The position numbers and the translations under genes were made by a program. From positions 33,245,103 through 33,309,102 of the forward strand of contig OY744611.1 in the NCBI GenBank assembly GCA_963556255.1: a stretch of DNA of 64,000 bases. Reading direction: 5' to 3'. The notes below the pieces were generated by a model. That model searched no databases, had not been told where the DNA came from, and saw nothing but the letters and a program-made list of their open reading frames with translations. Positions 11,560 to 20,513 of this stretch are shown here, piece by piece (positions within the stretch are counted from its first letter, which is position 1; every line of letters begins with the position of its first letter). Source of the stretch: Allolobophora icterica (taxonomy: Eukaryota; Annelida; Clitellata; Crassiclitellata; Lumbricidae).

Positions 11560-12565
11560 TTGTACCAGGTCTAACTAATACTGGAGGGACTTTCAGCCAA
11601 CGTTTTGAGTACCTGGCCAGCACTGAATATGAAGGAGCCAAGCCTGATAGTGTGCGCATGACTGATGAAGTTTTGGATGTAGTGGATCATTTTTGGCAAA
11701 CACAAGAAACAGAAATTCCTTAATCTCATGGGATCTCAGATGGAGAAGAAGGAAGGTATTCAAGGCACTCACAGCATATGGGGATGCTGATTATGACATT
11801 GCAATGACTGCCTGCACAATTTCTCTGACAGTGCCTGTGGTAGTTGTAGGGGATGACATTGACCTTCTCATTCTACTGCAACACCACTTCTCGCTCAGCA
11901 ACCATGAGACCATTTGTCTTCAAACTAGCACAAAGCTGATTGATATTTCCAACCTGTAGAAGGAACTTGACCCTGACCTCAGTCACTCCCTGCTCTTTAT
12001 TCGTGCACTTTCTGGATGTGATACAACATCGAAGCCCTATGGCATAGGAAAAATGTCAGCTATAGGTAAATACTCTGGCCTCAAGGAATTCACAGAGTTG
12101 TTCATGGTGGCTGATGTTAATCGTGAAGAAATTGAGCTAGCTGGTACTCAGGTCATTGCAACTATCTATGGTTGTAAGCATGGTTAAGATTTGAATTTTG
12201 AACGTGCATCAAAGTTCACTGAGAAGGTTGCTTCAAGCTCTGGCTGTCTACCCCCTGAACGTCTTCCACCCACGTCAGATGCTGCCAGATTCCACAGCCA
12301 GCGGGTCTACCACCAAATGCGTGCAGACCTGGCAAGGCAAGAAGATGGAGACGGCAGAATGGAGCTGGATGTTCTGCAAGACCCAGCATGAGTCTATCTT
12401 GAAGCCACACAGAATGGATCAACTTGCTGCACCTGCATCTCTACTCAATACCGTTGGATGTAACTGTACTGGAATGTGTGCCAAAAATACATGCTCCTGC
12501 AGGAAAAATGGACTTACATTTAACGTGTTAAGGCATAACATGCACAAATGGGCAAATTCATGATT
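11560..12565 (+). pseudogene. Degenerate TE-type ORF with Cys-rich C-terminus
   Basis: Fragments in shifting plus-strand frames form one broken protein. They include VVVGDDIDLLILL, LSHSLLFIRALSGCDTTSKP, EFTELFMVAD, RFHSQRVYHQ and, at the end, CNCTGMCAKNTCSCRKNGL. The order 'D.D..vLL..h', 'h.lsGCDTTs', a central Trp-containing region, then a CxC/CSCRK motif matches a repetitive protein type abundant in invertebrate genomes, probably carried by a transposable element. Stops at 11957-11959 and 12184-12186 and several frameshifts show it is dead. It lies antisense within intron 3 of the host gene. I cannot name the element. Confidence 0.65.
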
Positions 12566-13539
12566 CCAGTGACACCAGTGACTCATAGTGACGCACTATT
12601 ATAGGTGTTGAGAGGCATGGTAGTATTAACCTTAACTGTAGCTTATATATGTGTGTTCAATATTTCAATGTCTCACTCAAAGTGAGTCACTCTATATCCA
12701 ACAAAGTAAATTTGTAATAAGTCCATGTGTTACAATTCAGTTGACATTATTATTTTGTCATCAAAAGTGAATATATAAATGCCAGGAATTTAAATATTAC
12801 AAATGCTATTTTCTAAAACCGTTAGTTATGTAGATATGATGATTTTACTTCTTTTCGTCAAATCTTGGTGGCTATTTTTATTTTTTTGTGATGAATGCAA
12901 CTGCAATGCAAACCTAAAGTCACAAAGACCTCCTTCTTTCCGGCAGTTGAAAAAATCAAATCGAAACGATTTATTTAATTAACCTGGTTCTGAAATCTGA
13001 TCAATGCTATTAACTTAATTACACAGACAGGTTGAAGCTTGTAGTTATTTAAAGTATCAGAGATGGTCATATCGTAAACACTTTCCTAGCCGTTTTATTT
13101 ATCTCTTACGTAGTTTGATAAACAGTTTGACAATCTTACCGTTGTCATGGAAGGTTGATGATCGCTTTCTGTTTAAATAAAAAAAAGTGGAGATACATTT
13201 TGCCCGATTGTATTTAACTTAAAATTTGCTGCATGTTCACATATATTGCAAAATATAAAATTCATTTTAATGACACTTCGGATCGTCTCGGTAATGGAAA
13301 GGTGAAATCATAATCGTCAAGGTAAACCAAATATAAAAAAGCATTTATAAAGTAGGCTAAACGATCGGTTATTGCGAACCGAACATTTGCATACTCGTCA
13401 TCAAGCTCAACCTCTACCACCAGAGCGCAGGCTGTCCGCTGAAGCTTAGCTTTGATAATTACCGCATATACCTTACTAATCCCTACAAACACCTAGTATA
13501 CACTGACCGAGGAACAGTAACGCTACCTTTGGCACTTAC

Positions 13540-13619
13540 CAATGACAACACGATTTCTTGGTATGAATCCAGTTTCCCCACTTTCGAATTGTCTCGCCAT
13601 CCACCAACCGAGATTTTCC
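13540..13619 (-). CDS. SH3-CARD-NHL gene, exon 3: second half of the SH3 domain
   Basis: An 80-nt exon with acceptor cttctttacag and donor CATTG|gtaagtg, phase 2 in and phase 1 out. It encodes ENLGWWMARQFESGETGF then IPRNRVVI. This is the C-terminal half of an SH3 domain: the WW of the n-Src loop/beta-C strand, the GETGFIP strand and a 3-10 turn with PRNRV in place of the usual PSNYV. The missing Tyr weakens the canonical proline-peptide pocket. The N-terminal half is exon 2 at 33445-33685, so the whole Polinton lies in the intron that splits the domain. Confidence 0.85.
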
Positions 13620-13727
13620 CTGTAAAGAAGCATTACATTTAAATATAAATTCAACTGTTGTCGACTAATGATCTTTTCTTTAATACAGCAACAGTAATCT
13701 AACAACTGCAAGGTCCTTATAGAAGGT

Positions 13728-13766
13728 TAATCGCTCATAGGATCATCGCTCATAGAACGATCGCTC
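13728..13766. repeat. Left outer inverted repeat flanking the Polinton insertion
   Basis: Contains atcgctcatagaacgatcgc, the reverse complement of sequence at 33209-33245 beyond the other end of the Polinton. The pair probably marks the termini of a roughly 0.6-kb older element into which the Polinton inserted. Confidence 0.6.
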
Positions 13767-14164
13767 ATACGCTATGTTATTTCGGAGCATCAAAGTAGGG
13801 ACTCGAGCAATCAGCTAGTAAAAAAATAGTTTTGAAGCATATAGGCACATCAAAGTTGGAACATTTCATAAAGCTTTGTAAAGTCATGTGAAGTCAGTTG
13901 GAACAGTTGATTAGTTGATTACTTATAATTGCTAGCTAACTGGATGTTAATTACTCGCGTTTTCCTCGGGACTTCAGAGCGATTGTGTGAAGCAGAAAGC
14001 AATCTTCCTCCAGGGTGCTACTGGCGTCGAGCAACAGACCGCCGAGCGCTATAGTGTCTTGAAAGATCGAGTCATAAGGGCATTGGCAACATACGATAAA
14101 ACTGTTATTCCGACGTATCTACGTGCTTTTCTGTCTTATCGTTCAAGTAGTGAACAATCTTCAA
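13767..14164. other. Interior of the presumed host MITE, left part
   Basis: No gene is supported. A short plus-strand open frame (13951-14172) runs into the Polinton end. See the rejected list. Confidence 0.4.
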
Positions 14165-14170
14165 GAGCTT
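14165..14170. other. Left target-site duplication (gagctt)
   Basis: Six bases gagctt immediately before the element, repeated at 33050-33055 immediately after it. Six-base duplications are the rule for Polinton/Maverick integrases. Confidence 0.95.
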
Positions 14171-14427
14171 AGTAGTGTACAAAGTAGGCCTCTCCGCCAA
14201 TTACCCAATTACGCTAATTAATTAATAGCCAATTATCCAATTACCAAATTAATTAATTAATTAATTACTTAATTAATTAATTAGTCATTTTTGTGGGTAT
14301 CAGAGGAGCGACTGTGATCTGTTGACGTCGCTTGAAAGTACTTGTAAAATAGGCTTACGATGTGATAATATTTAGCTAGATACGATCGGTTAATGACGAT
14401 CGGTTAATGACGATCGGTCACGTGTAT
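14171..14427. repeat. Polinton left terminal inverted repeat
   Basis: About 257 bp matching the reverse complement of 32779-33049 almost base for base, apart from the length of the (TTAA)n tract and one fewer copy of the 14-bp unit cggttaatgacgat near its inner end. It ends at the shared cacgtgtat. Confidence 0.95.
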
Positions 14428-14676
14428 CATGTTTCTGTGTGCGTGCCTGTGCGTGCCTGTGCGTGCCTGTATAAATAGTACGACGTTACTGGACAATTAC
14501 GTGCTCGTGGAAATGCCCACACTTTCGGCGAGTGTCGTGCTGGTTGACATTTTTATGGAATTCTGTTGCGGCGAACCATAGCTTATTTCAGACAAGTATC
14601 GATGATTTTCACTTCCTCGAATGAATGAATGAATGAATGAATGAATGAATGAATGTGTGTTTAAGAGCGATCAGTA
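14428..14676. other. Polinton left subterminal region
   Basis: Holds three copies of gtgcgtgcct (14440-14470), a TATA-like tataaata at 14470 and an (AATG)n run at 14620-14655. No ORF. It lies 3' of the integrase gene. Confidence 0.6.
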
Positions 14677-16158
14677 TCACAATGCGGTCAAGTTTTCATT
14701 ATCAACCCAAGAATTAAAAGATTCGGGATATCCCAGCCATTTCACAAAAGTTTTTTTTCCACGTTTCTTTATGATTTTTTCTATCCTATAGACTTCCTGA
14801 GTCGTTTTCTGTAATTCCTGTTCGTAAAATGTGCCCTGAATTTCTTCTCCGTTATAATCTGTTATCTTATACGTCGGAGGATCGGTGTATTGAATTCTTG
14901 TCACAGTAAAGACCTCTTCCGTCCAATTAGGCATATACCCTTTTTCGAAGAACTTCTTCTTCTTAGAAATTCTGACTCTGTCGCCTATTGAAAATTTAGG
15001 TTTATCAGGTGGTTCTGGGTGTAAGCCGTCATATAAATTCATCCACACAGCGCTTTCATTTGCTTTCATACTCGCTTTTATTGGAGACATTTTTATGGAG
15101 GAATGCCTAGTGCTGTTATAACGAGCAACCATATTTTCTAAAACATCGATATATTTTCTAGTCGAATTAGCAGTAAAATATTTGAACATCTTCTCTTTCA
15201 TAGTTCTATTCCATCGTTCGATAACGGATGATTTTTCTTCATTCTCGGTAGAGTATAACTGGATTCCTATTGATTTCACGTCTTTATTGTAAAATTCTTT
15301 TCCTTTATCGACCCACAGTTTCTCGGGTTTTCGTTCGCTACTGGAAAATATTTTGTTGAAAGCATCGAACACAGATTTTCCGCTCTTATCTTTTATCGGG
15401 ACAAGCCACCCGTATTTTGAAAATATATCGATAACACCTAATAAATATTTAACGCCATCGTTATCTTCCGCGAAAGCCTGCATGTCTATGAGGTCTGCAG
15501 CCCAAATTTGATCGATACCATTAACGTAAACCTTCCTTTTTGTAAAATGTCGTACTATCGGTTTATGTAATTGTTCGGCGAGTTCATCCGTCCATTTTGA
15601 CGGCGATTTTGCACCCGGCTTCGAATCGGAAGAAGCTAGACCTAAACCAAGATTCGCTTTAGCAGACAAAATAGGTTTAACTATGGCTCTTTCGACGCGC
15701 TCACGTAATGTAGGATTATTTATATTATTTAATTCATTTACCATTACTCTGTCGGCGGCATTTCTAGCAGCTGTATCCGAATACTGGTCATAAGCTAAAT
15801 CGTGACGATAAGCTGCTTGGTCGATTCGATCGACTGGCTTACTCCAGTTTTTAGGGGAGCCGTCAGGATTCAATCTTAGATCTAATCTAGTTCCGGGCCC
15901 AGTAAACGAATGTCCTGGAAGATGCAATTCTCCAGGGAATCGAGCCCACGGCAATTTAATACTACTAGTAGCTGAATTTAAAGACCCAACTAGATCGCCT
16001 CCTTTTTTGGCAGTGGAAACAAATCGAGTTTTAGTTTTTCCGCATTCGACACATACGGCTCTAATCATAGGTCTTTTATTTTTACTGATGACATTTTTAA
16101 TATCTGTCATTTCGGTTTCTCTCTTGCACTTTACGCAATACATCTGTTCCATATACAT
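14677..16158 (-). CDS. Polinton integrase fused to zinc ribbon, PLA2-like domain and chromodomain
   Basis: A single 493-aa ORF with four modules. Residues 8-39: zinc ribbon of DUF5679 type (Cys8, Cys11, Cys36, Cys39). About 78-145: PLA2-like domain with the calcium-loop FTGPGTRLD and the His119-Asp120 dyad in AYRHDLAYD, as in the parvovirus capsid phospholipase, which acts on membranes during entry. About 189-375: RVE integrase with catalytic D222 (WAADLID), D284 (WVDKGKEF) and E314 (VIERWNR). The second and third residues are 29 apart, shorter than the usual 35. About 452-493: chromodomain (VKWLGY..SFNSW), a possible chromatin-targeting tail. The start at 16158 faces the ATPase start across 35 AT-rich bases, implying a shared bidirectional promoter. 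In related elements the zinc-ribbon/PLA2 part is, to my knowledge, usually a separate ORF, so the fusion is notable. No stop interrupts it. Confidence 0.93.
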   Translation of the reverse strand: MYMEQMYCVKCKRETEMTDIKNVISKNKRPMIRAVCVECGKTKTRFVSTAKKGGDLVGSLNSATSSIKLPWARFPGELHLPGHSFTGPGTRLDLRLNPDGSPKNWSKPVDRIDQAAYRHDLAYDQYSDTAARNAADRVMVNELNNINNPTLRERVERAIVKPILSAKANLGLGLASSDSKPGAKSPSKWTDELAEQLHKPIVRHFTKRKVYVNGIDQIWAADLIDMQAFAEDNDGVKYLLGVIDIFSKYGWLVPIKDKSGKSVFDAFNKIFSSSERKPEKLWVDKGKEFYNKDVKSIGIQLYSTENEEKSSVIERWNRTMKEKMFKYFTANSTRKYIDVLENMVARYNSTRHSSIKMSPIKASMKANESAVWMNLYDGLHPEPPDKPKFSIGDRVRISKKKKFFEKGYMPNWTEEVFTVTRIQYTDPPTYKITDYNGEEIQGTFYEQELQKTTQEVYRIEKIIKKRGKKTFVKWLGYPESFNSWVDNENLTAL

Positions 16159-16193
16159 TTTAATATAAAACTATTTTTATAATTAAAAAAGAA
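16159..16193. promoter_or_regulatory. Divergent promoter between integrase and ATPase genes
   Basis: 35 bp, almost pure A/T, with a TATA-like aatataaaa for the plus strand about 30 bases before the ATPase ATG and a comparable tataaaaat on the minus strand. Confidence 0.5.
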
Positions 16194-16973
16194 ATGGAAG
16201 TTAAAGATTTATCCTGGAACGACGAGACATCGAAAAGATTTAATAACCCGTTATTACCTAGAAGTATAAGAGGTCTGATCGTAGGGAAGTCTGGATGTGG
16301 TAAGACTACGCTACTATTAAATTTACTTTTGAACCCAGGATGGTTAGACTACGACAGCCTACAGGTATTTGGAAGATCTCTCTTTCAACCAGAATATAAA
16401 ATACTGAAAAAAGCATTCGAAGAAAAATTGCCTAAAGAAGCAATCGTCAGGCTGTTTGGTTGTCAAGACGAGATAGCCCGGCTGAATGTATCTCCAATAT
16501 CAGTCGTTGAAGAAATGGCTAAAAGTATAGTTAAAAAATCTGATATGAACTGTCGATTCTTTGAAACTTCGGAAGAAGTCCCCGATCCGAGAGACTTGAA
16601 TGCCAAGCAGAACCTGATGATTTTCGACGACTTACAATTGGAAAAACAAAACAAATGTGAATCTTATTATATCAGAGGGAGGCATAGTAATGTTGACTGC
16701 TTTTACCTCGCACAAAACTACTTCAAACTGCCTAGACAGACTATCAGAGAGAATGCAAACTTTATCTGTTTATTTAGTCAAGACCTTAAAAATATTAATA
16801 ATATATACAACGATCACGTAGGCGTAGATGATATGCCTAAAGACGAATTTGTAAAACTGTGCAAAACTGCGTGGGAGCGTCCGCACGGATTTGTAGTGAT
16901 AGATTTAACCAGTAAAAAGAATAACGGCAAATATAGAAGTGGGTTAGATACATTTTATATGCCTTCAGCATAA
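16194..16973 (+). CDS. FtsK/HerA-like genome-packaging ATPase
   Basis: 259 aa. Walker A is GKSGCGKTT at residues 31-39 and Walker B is LMIFDDL at 141-147, followed by a region with RGRHSNVDCFYLAQNYFKLP. This is the A32-like packaging ATPase of Polintons and related double-jelly-roll viruses, which drives DNA into the capsid. Its length is normal for the family and there is no break. It is the first gene of the rightward capsid cluster. The ATG at 16194 follows a purine-rich leader. No alternative start is needed. Confidence 0.93.
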   Translation: MEVKDLSWNDETSKRFNNPLLPRSIRGLIVGKSGCGKTTLLLNLLLNPGWLDYDSLQVFGRSLFQPEYKILKKAFEEKLPKEAIVRLFGCQDEIARLNVSPISVVEEMAKSIVKKSDMNCRFFETSEEVPDPRDLNAKQNLMIFDDLQLEKQNKCESYYIRGRHSNVDCFYLAQNYFKLPRQTIRENANFICLFSQDLKNINNIYNDHVGVDDMPKDEFVKLCKTAWERPHGFVVIDLTSKKNNGKYRSGLDTFYMPSA

Positions 16974-17018
16974 AAATAATCTTCACAAGTTATATATTAT
17001 ATATATTATATATATAAA

Positions 17019-17810
17019 ATGGAAGCGCGGTTAGAAAAGATAGTTCTCAACACAGAAAAGATCGCTCGTAACACGGAGCCTAAAGAGTCATTCAGCATTT
17101 TGGTGAGCGAAAGGACCACACAAATTCGAACAAAATTTAATCCTCTGATTCAACTTGACAAAAACAAAAAGTATGAAATGTGTCTTGTTAATCTTGAGAC
17201 TTATAATTCCTTCCCGAATATCCATTCTTTAAACAACAAGTTTGTGTATTCGCCGGATAATGGTAAAACGTGGTTTACTATAGAAATCCCAGAAGGGAGT
17301 TACGAAATCGTAGATATAAACGAACACATTCAGAGAATCATGAAACAATCAGGACATTATGACGAAACGGGAGATGCGTACTGTATAACGCTACAAGCGA
17401 ACAACAATACTTTGAAGTCGGTGTTAGATATCGGTGCTAACTATCAGGTCAATATGACAATCGAGAACTCGATTAGAACTGTTTTAGGATTTAATAGCCG
17501 AGTATATTCAGAAGGATACAACGAATCGGAGAACATAGTAAATATAATGAACGTAAATAGTTTGAGAGTAACCAGCGACGTAATAGGATCTTCGTACTCT
17601 AACGGAACAACGGAAAACATTATATATTCCTTTTTCCCGAATGTAGGCCCCGGATACAAGATCATAGAAGTGCCCGTTAATTTAGTATATCTTCCTATTA
17701 CGCTATTTACGATTTCAGCTATGGAAACAAAACTTACAGATCAAAATGGAAAACTAATCAACCTTCGAGGAGAGGAGTTGTCGATCAGGTTTAAAATTAG
17801 AGAAGTGTGA
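17019..17810 (+). CDS. Penton-like minor capsid protein (single jelly roll)
   Basis: 263 aa directly after the ATPase gene, starting at tatataaaATG. Predicted strand-rich, with an N-terminal segment (FSILVSERTTQIRTKF), a middle with NKKYEMCLVNLETYNSFPNI, and KTWFTIEIPEGSYEI. This matches the minor capsid/penton proteins of Polintons and adintoviruses, which occupy the five-fold vertices. Position between ATPase and small virion genes is the usual one. The assignment rests on family resemblance and gene order, as there is no catalytic motif. Confidence 0.82.
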   Translation: MEARLEKIVLNTEKIARNTEPKESFSILVSERTTQIRTKFNPLIQLDKNKKYEMCLVNLETYNSFPNIHSLNNKFVYSPDNGKTWFTIEIPEGSYEIVDINEHIQRIMKQSGHYDETGDAYCITLQANNNTLKSVLDIGANYQVNMTIENSIRTVLGFNSRVYSEGYNESENIVNIMNVNSLRVTSDVIGSSYSNGTTENIIYSFFPNVGPGYKIIEVPVNLVYLPITLFTISAMETKLTDQNGKLINLRGEELSIRFKIREV

Positions 17811-17860
17811 GAATTAATTATTGTGGTATTAAAGTTTTTAATTTCAATTATATATATAAA

Positions 17861-18316
17861 ATGAGTCGATATACGAATATAAAAGTTAATGTTTCGGATG
17901 GACAAAAGGACAAAATTAAACGCGCAGTTGAAGCAGGGACCGGAACGAGTATAAGACTTACTCACGGAGATATATCCGGGGAACATGTTTTAGCTCTTAC
18001 ACGAGCACAAATTAATAAAATGGCGAAAGCATATCAGAATGGAACTGGTACTACGATCAAAATGAGTAAAACGCAAATACACCATAATATGAAAGTCGAA
18101 GGCGGTTTTCTTCCAGCGTTATTACCACTTCTAGCTACAGCTGGAAAATTCCTTCTTTCTAGCGTTCTGCCAAGTCTTGCAACTGGAGCTTTAAGCGGAT
18201 TAGCGAGTACAGGAGTAAGTAAGATAATGGGATCGGGTGTTAATGGAGGTGCTTTATACATAAAGAAAGGAGGAAAAGCTACAAGATGGTTCCGCACGCA
18301 GCAGGTCTTTACCTGA
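17861..18316 (+). CDS. Small virion protein with basic N-terminus and hydrophobic C-terminus (pX/pVI-like)
   Basis: About 152 aa from the ATG at 17861, which follows tatatataaa; the longer frame from 17807 begins with a non-ATG codon. The N-terminal half carries an internal repeat: GTGTSIRLTHGDISGEH and GTGTTIKMSKTQIHHN. The C-terminal half is hydrophobic (FLPALLPLLATAGKFLL, ALSGLASTGVSKIMG). It belongs to the small conserved ORFs in adintovirus/Polinton capsid clusters and may be a DNA-condensing or membrane-active virion component. It overlaps the next ORF by 31 bases. Confidence 0.75.
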   Translation: MSRYTNIKVNVSDGQKDKIKRAVEAGTGTSIRLTHGDISGEHVLALTRAQINKMAKAYQNGTGTTIKMSKTQIHHNMKVEGGFLPALLPLLATAGKFLLSSVLPSLATGALSGLASTGVSKIMGSGVNGGALYIKKGGKATRWFRTQQVFT

Positions 18317-18483
18317 AACCATGGTCAGGGTCGGGATTGGACGATGCAGGAGAAGGACTGTACATGCGCAGAGGTTCTGGATTTGTCAATGGTTCAGGAT
18401 TGATTCTTGGAAACGACAACCCCATTTCAAAAGTACTTTCTAGTATTCCAATCCTTGGTCCGATTCTTGGTATGATTCTGTAA
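18286..18483 (+). CDS. 65-aa membrane-active-type small ORF
   Basis: Short ORF overlapping the preceding gene in another frame. It is Gly-rich in the middle (SGSGLDDAGEGLYMRRGSG) with a hydrophobic C-terminus (ISKVLSSIPILGPILGMIL). Small late ORFs ending in such a helix are common in this cluster, and the C-terminus resembles that of its neighbour at 17861. Function is not known to me; membrane penetration or a scaffold role is a guess. Its compact overlap and lack of stops favour a real gene. Confidence 0.6.
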   Translation: MVPHAAGLYLKPWSGSGLDDAGEGLYMRRGSGFVNGSGLILGNDNPISKVLSSIPILGPILGMIL

Positions 18484-18491
18484 AGGTTATA

Positions 18492-18495
<4 letters not shown>

Positions 18496-18534
<39 letters not shown>
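18496..18534. promoter_or_regulatory. (TA)n leader before the 18535 ORF
   Basis: Almost pure TA tract ending directly at the ATG. It probably serves as the promoter/leader and resembles the AT leaders of other capsid-cluster genes. Confidence 0.45.
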
Positions 18535-18536
<2 letters not shown>

Positions 18537-18936
18537 GTCGCGATACGGTATGCCAATACACAAGTTTATAACAAAATGCAATTCTCCGAGCAAAGTTAGA
18601 ACTCGACCAGAATCAGTATTTTGGTTGCCTAAAGAAGTAACGCATCGGGCTATAAGACAACCGGGCTCACAGCGTTGGGAGATTTTCGCACAACGAGCGA
18701 TCACAATTCAACCCAGATCATCGGTCTCGCAAGAGCTAGGATTTGGCGTTCGACTAACTAGGGGAGTATGTCTAGTGTCGCTTAGACAGGCGATTAAAGA
18801 AAAGGGATGTAGCTTGCAAGACTCAACCATTTGCGAAGCTGTAGAAGACATTGTTATTACTATTCAAAACAATTCCGATTCCGTAGTTATCATTAAGGAA
18901 AAAGATTCGCTATGCTACATTAATTACCACGTTTAA
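18535..18936 (+). CDS. Possible dUTPase-fold virion-cluster protein
   Basis: 133 aa. The C-terminal 80 residues read like a trimeric dUTPase core: ITIQPRSSVSQELGFGVRL (a 'consensus PRSG..' neighbourhood), then CSLQDSTICEAVEDIVITI where the catalytic 'G.ID.DYrG.i.v' motif would be, then NNSDSVVIIKEKDSLCYI resembling 'N.sd..v.I..GDrIaQli'. The catalytic Asp/Tyr signature is degenerate, so it is more likely a structural or regulatory relative than an active enzyme. The first 50 residues are basic and unassigned. It lies between two small virion-type genes. The fold is inferred from pattern only. Confidence 0.5.
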
Positions 18937-18972
18937 ATTTTAAAAATCTTAATAATAATAATAATAATAATA

Positions 18973-19509
18973 ATGGAATATAAACAAATGGAAAATTCAG
19001 CGCAATCGTATCGTTTTAAAAAAATTAACGAAATTCAAAAAGAAATCGAACAAGAACGAGATAAAAGGACCGCCTTAAGTACAAAGTATCGTAGGAACAT
19101 AAGAATTATTAGCGTAATCGACAACGCTCTAATAGTAACTGTGATGGGCCTCAGCAGCTCGGGACTGGCAGCTCTGGCTACTGTAATTGCAACTCCGGCC
19201 ATAGCGATAGCAACAGGTACGGCAGTAGGTGTAGGATTGTTAATTATTATCGGAGGACAAGTTAGTAAGAAGCTTGCACTGAAATTGACAAAGCACGAAA
19301 AGATCAAAACGTTAGCGGAAGCAAAACTAAACACTATCAGTAGCCTCATTTCAAAGGCTCTTGTGGACGACAATATTTCAGACGTTGAATATTCGCTAAT
19401 TCTAAGCGAGTTTGTGAAATTCAACGATATGAAAGAAAAAATTAAAGATAAAACCAAAGTTAGCACAGAAAAATTAACGTTTAACGAGAACGTTTTAACT
19501 GGAACGTAA
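18973..19509 (+). CDS. Coiled-coil protein with two hydrophobic helices
   Basis: 178 aa. It has an N-terminal coiled coil (about residues 10-38, FKKINEIQKEIEQERDKR), then two hydrophobic segments (VIDNALIVTVMGLSSSGLAAL and a second containing ATGTAVGVGLLIIIGG) and a charged C-terminal helical region (KTLAEAKLNTISSLISKAL). I recognise the type from invertebrate Polinton-associated hypothetical proteins but know no function. A virion- or host-membrane role is inferred. The ATG follows an (AAT)n leader. The product is intact. Confidence 0.7.
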   Translation: MEYKQMENSAQSYRFKKINEIQKEIEQERDKRTALSTKYRRNIRIISVIDNALIVTVMGLSSSGLAALATVIATPAIAIATGTAVGVGLLIIIGGQVSKKLALKLTKHEKIKTLAEAKLNTISSLISKALVDDNISDVEYSLILSEFVKFNDMKEKIKDKTKVSTEKLTFNENVLTGT

Positions 19510-19590
19510 ATTGAACGTTCGAAATCAACGTTCGTAATTACGTTCGAATTTACGTTTAAAAAATATGCATGTATATATAAATAAAATATA

Positions 19591-20511
19591 ATGTCGTTTC
19601 TAAAGATAACCGATCCCGCAAAAAGAGATTTTATCGTTGAAGAGTTTCTGAAATCGAAGAACAATATTCGACAAAACTTTTTATCCGAGAGATTAGGAGA
19701 TATAGGACTACAACGAGAATTAACGAGATTGTACAAACCAATAGTCGACTCGCAATCAACAATTTCAAAAGAACAAAAGGCTTTGTTATCTACTATAAAA
19801 GACAACTCGGCAGAGACAGCTAACGCTTTAAAAGCGCTTCCCGCTTCTATTTCGACATCGTTAAAAGCCATTCAGTTTCCTCAATACCCTTCGATAGAGG
19901 CTTACGGTGAAGACCCGGTAGAAGATATAAAAACCTTAGAACTAGGAGATATTGCGGTGAAGTACCTGCAGCAATACGCGTCCGATAAAAAGATGGTAGA
20001 CACAACGTTCGGTATAAACTCAAAAGACGGTCAATTTTATATAGGCGACAGCCATATATCGATCAACGGCAATAACGTGACGGTAGGAAATAAGATATAC
20101 GAAGGAACTCCAGGACTTTGGGAATTATTAACGATGGCCAAACCGGACGAGTCGATTTTCAATGCAAACGATCGGGAAGAATATGCCGAGATTCTGAAGG
20201 TAACGAATGCTATGAGGCAGCCGAAAAATCCAAGAAAACCAAAATCCTCTAGGAGCTTAAAATATAAAAATATTATTAAACCGATATGGGACTCGACGAT
20301 GTCAAAGACGCAAGGTAAAGGAATAGGCCTACCGCGTATCGTTATTCCTCAAGATCCTAATGCATTAGTAGAAATGTTATCTCTGCGTATGGCCAGCTTC
20401 GAGGCGGGCAATACTGGTGTGAGAAATGAGATAGTTGGTATATGCGACGAGTTACTAAGACAAGGAGCGATAAATAAAAATGAATATAAAAATATAATGC
20501 TATTAATATAA
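19591..20511 (+). CDS. DUF8207-type Polinton protein
   Basis: 306 aa. The N-terminal third is helical and charged and probably coiled. The centre has the diagnostic order QFYIGDSHISINGNNVTVG then KIYEGTPGLWELL then EEYAEILKVTNAM. The C-terminus is helical (LVEMLSLRMASFEAG, GICDELLRQGAI). This matches the DUF8207 family, which I know only as a conserved protein of Polinton-like elements in invertebrates, possibly virion-associated. The start follows aaaatataATG. The stop is five bases before the next ATG, an operon-like spacing. Confidence 0.8.
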   Translation: MSFLKITDPAKRDFIVEEFLKSKNNIRQNFLSERLGDIGLQRELTRLYKPIVDSQSTISKEQKALLSTIKDNSAETANALKALPASISTSLKAIQFPQYPSIEAYGEDPVEDIKTLELGDIAVKYLQQYASDKKMVDTTFGINSKDGQFYIGDSHISINGNNVTVGNKIYEGTPGLWELLTMAKPDESIFNANDREEYAEILKVTNAMRQPKNPRKPKSSRSLKYKNIIKPIWDSTMSKTQGKGIGLPRIVIPQDPNALVEMLSLRMASFEAGNTGVRNEIVGICDELLRQGAINKNEYKNIMLLI

Positions 20512-20513
20512 AA

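Larger units (their letters stand above)
9446..13539. other. Intron 3 of the SH3-CARD-NHL gene (repeat-rich)
   Basis: About 4.1 kb between the SH3 and CARD exons. It holds a LINE fragment, two AAGACC-type arrays, an F-box-like exon on the gene strand, and a plus-strand TE-type pseudogene; each is listed separately. The remainder (12563-13539) is AT-rich with no supported gene. Confidence 0.6.

Noticed and set aside
13262..13492. Minus-strand ORF of 76 codons next to the SH3 exon
   Set aside because: Neither possible acceptor keeps an open frame in the phase required by the SH3 exon, and no domain is seen.
13951..14172. Plus-strand frame that would continue across the empty Polinton site to a stop followed at once by aataaa (33056-33084), suggesting a disrupted host exon
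   Set aside because: It lies within the presumed 0.6-kb inverted-repeat element and antisense within an intron of the SH3-CARD-NHL gene. It has no recognisable domain and no ATG, and the fit is probably chance.
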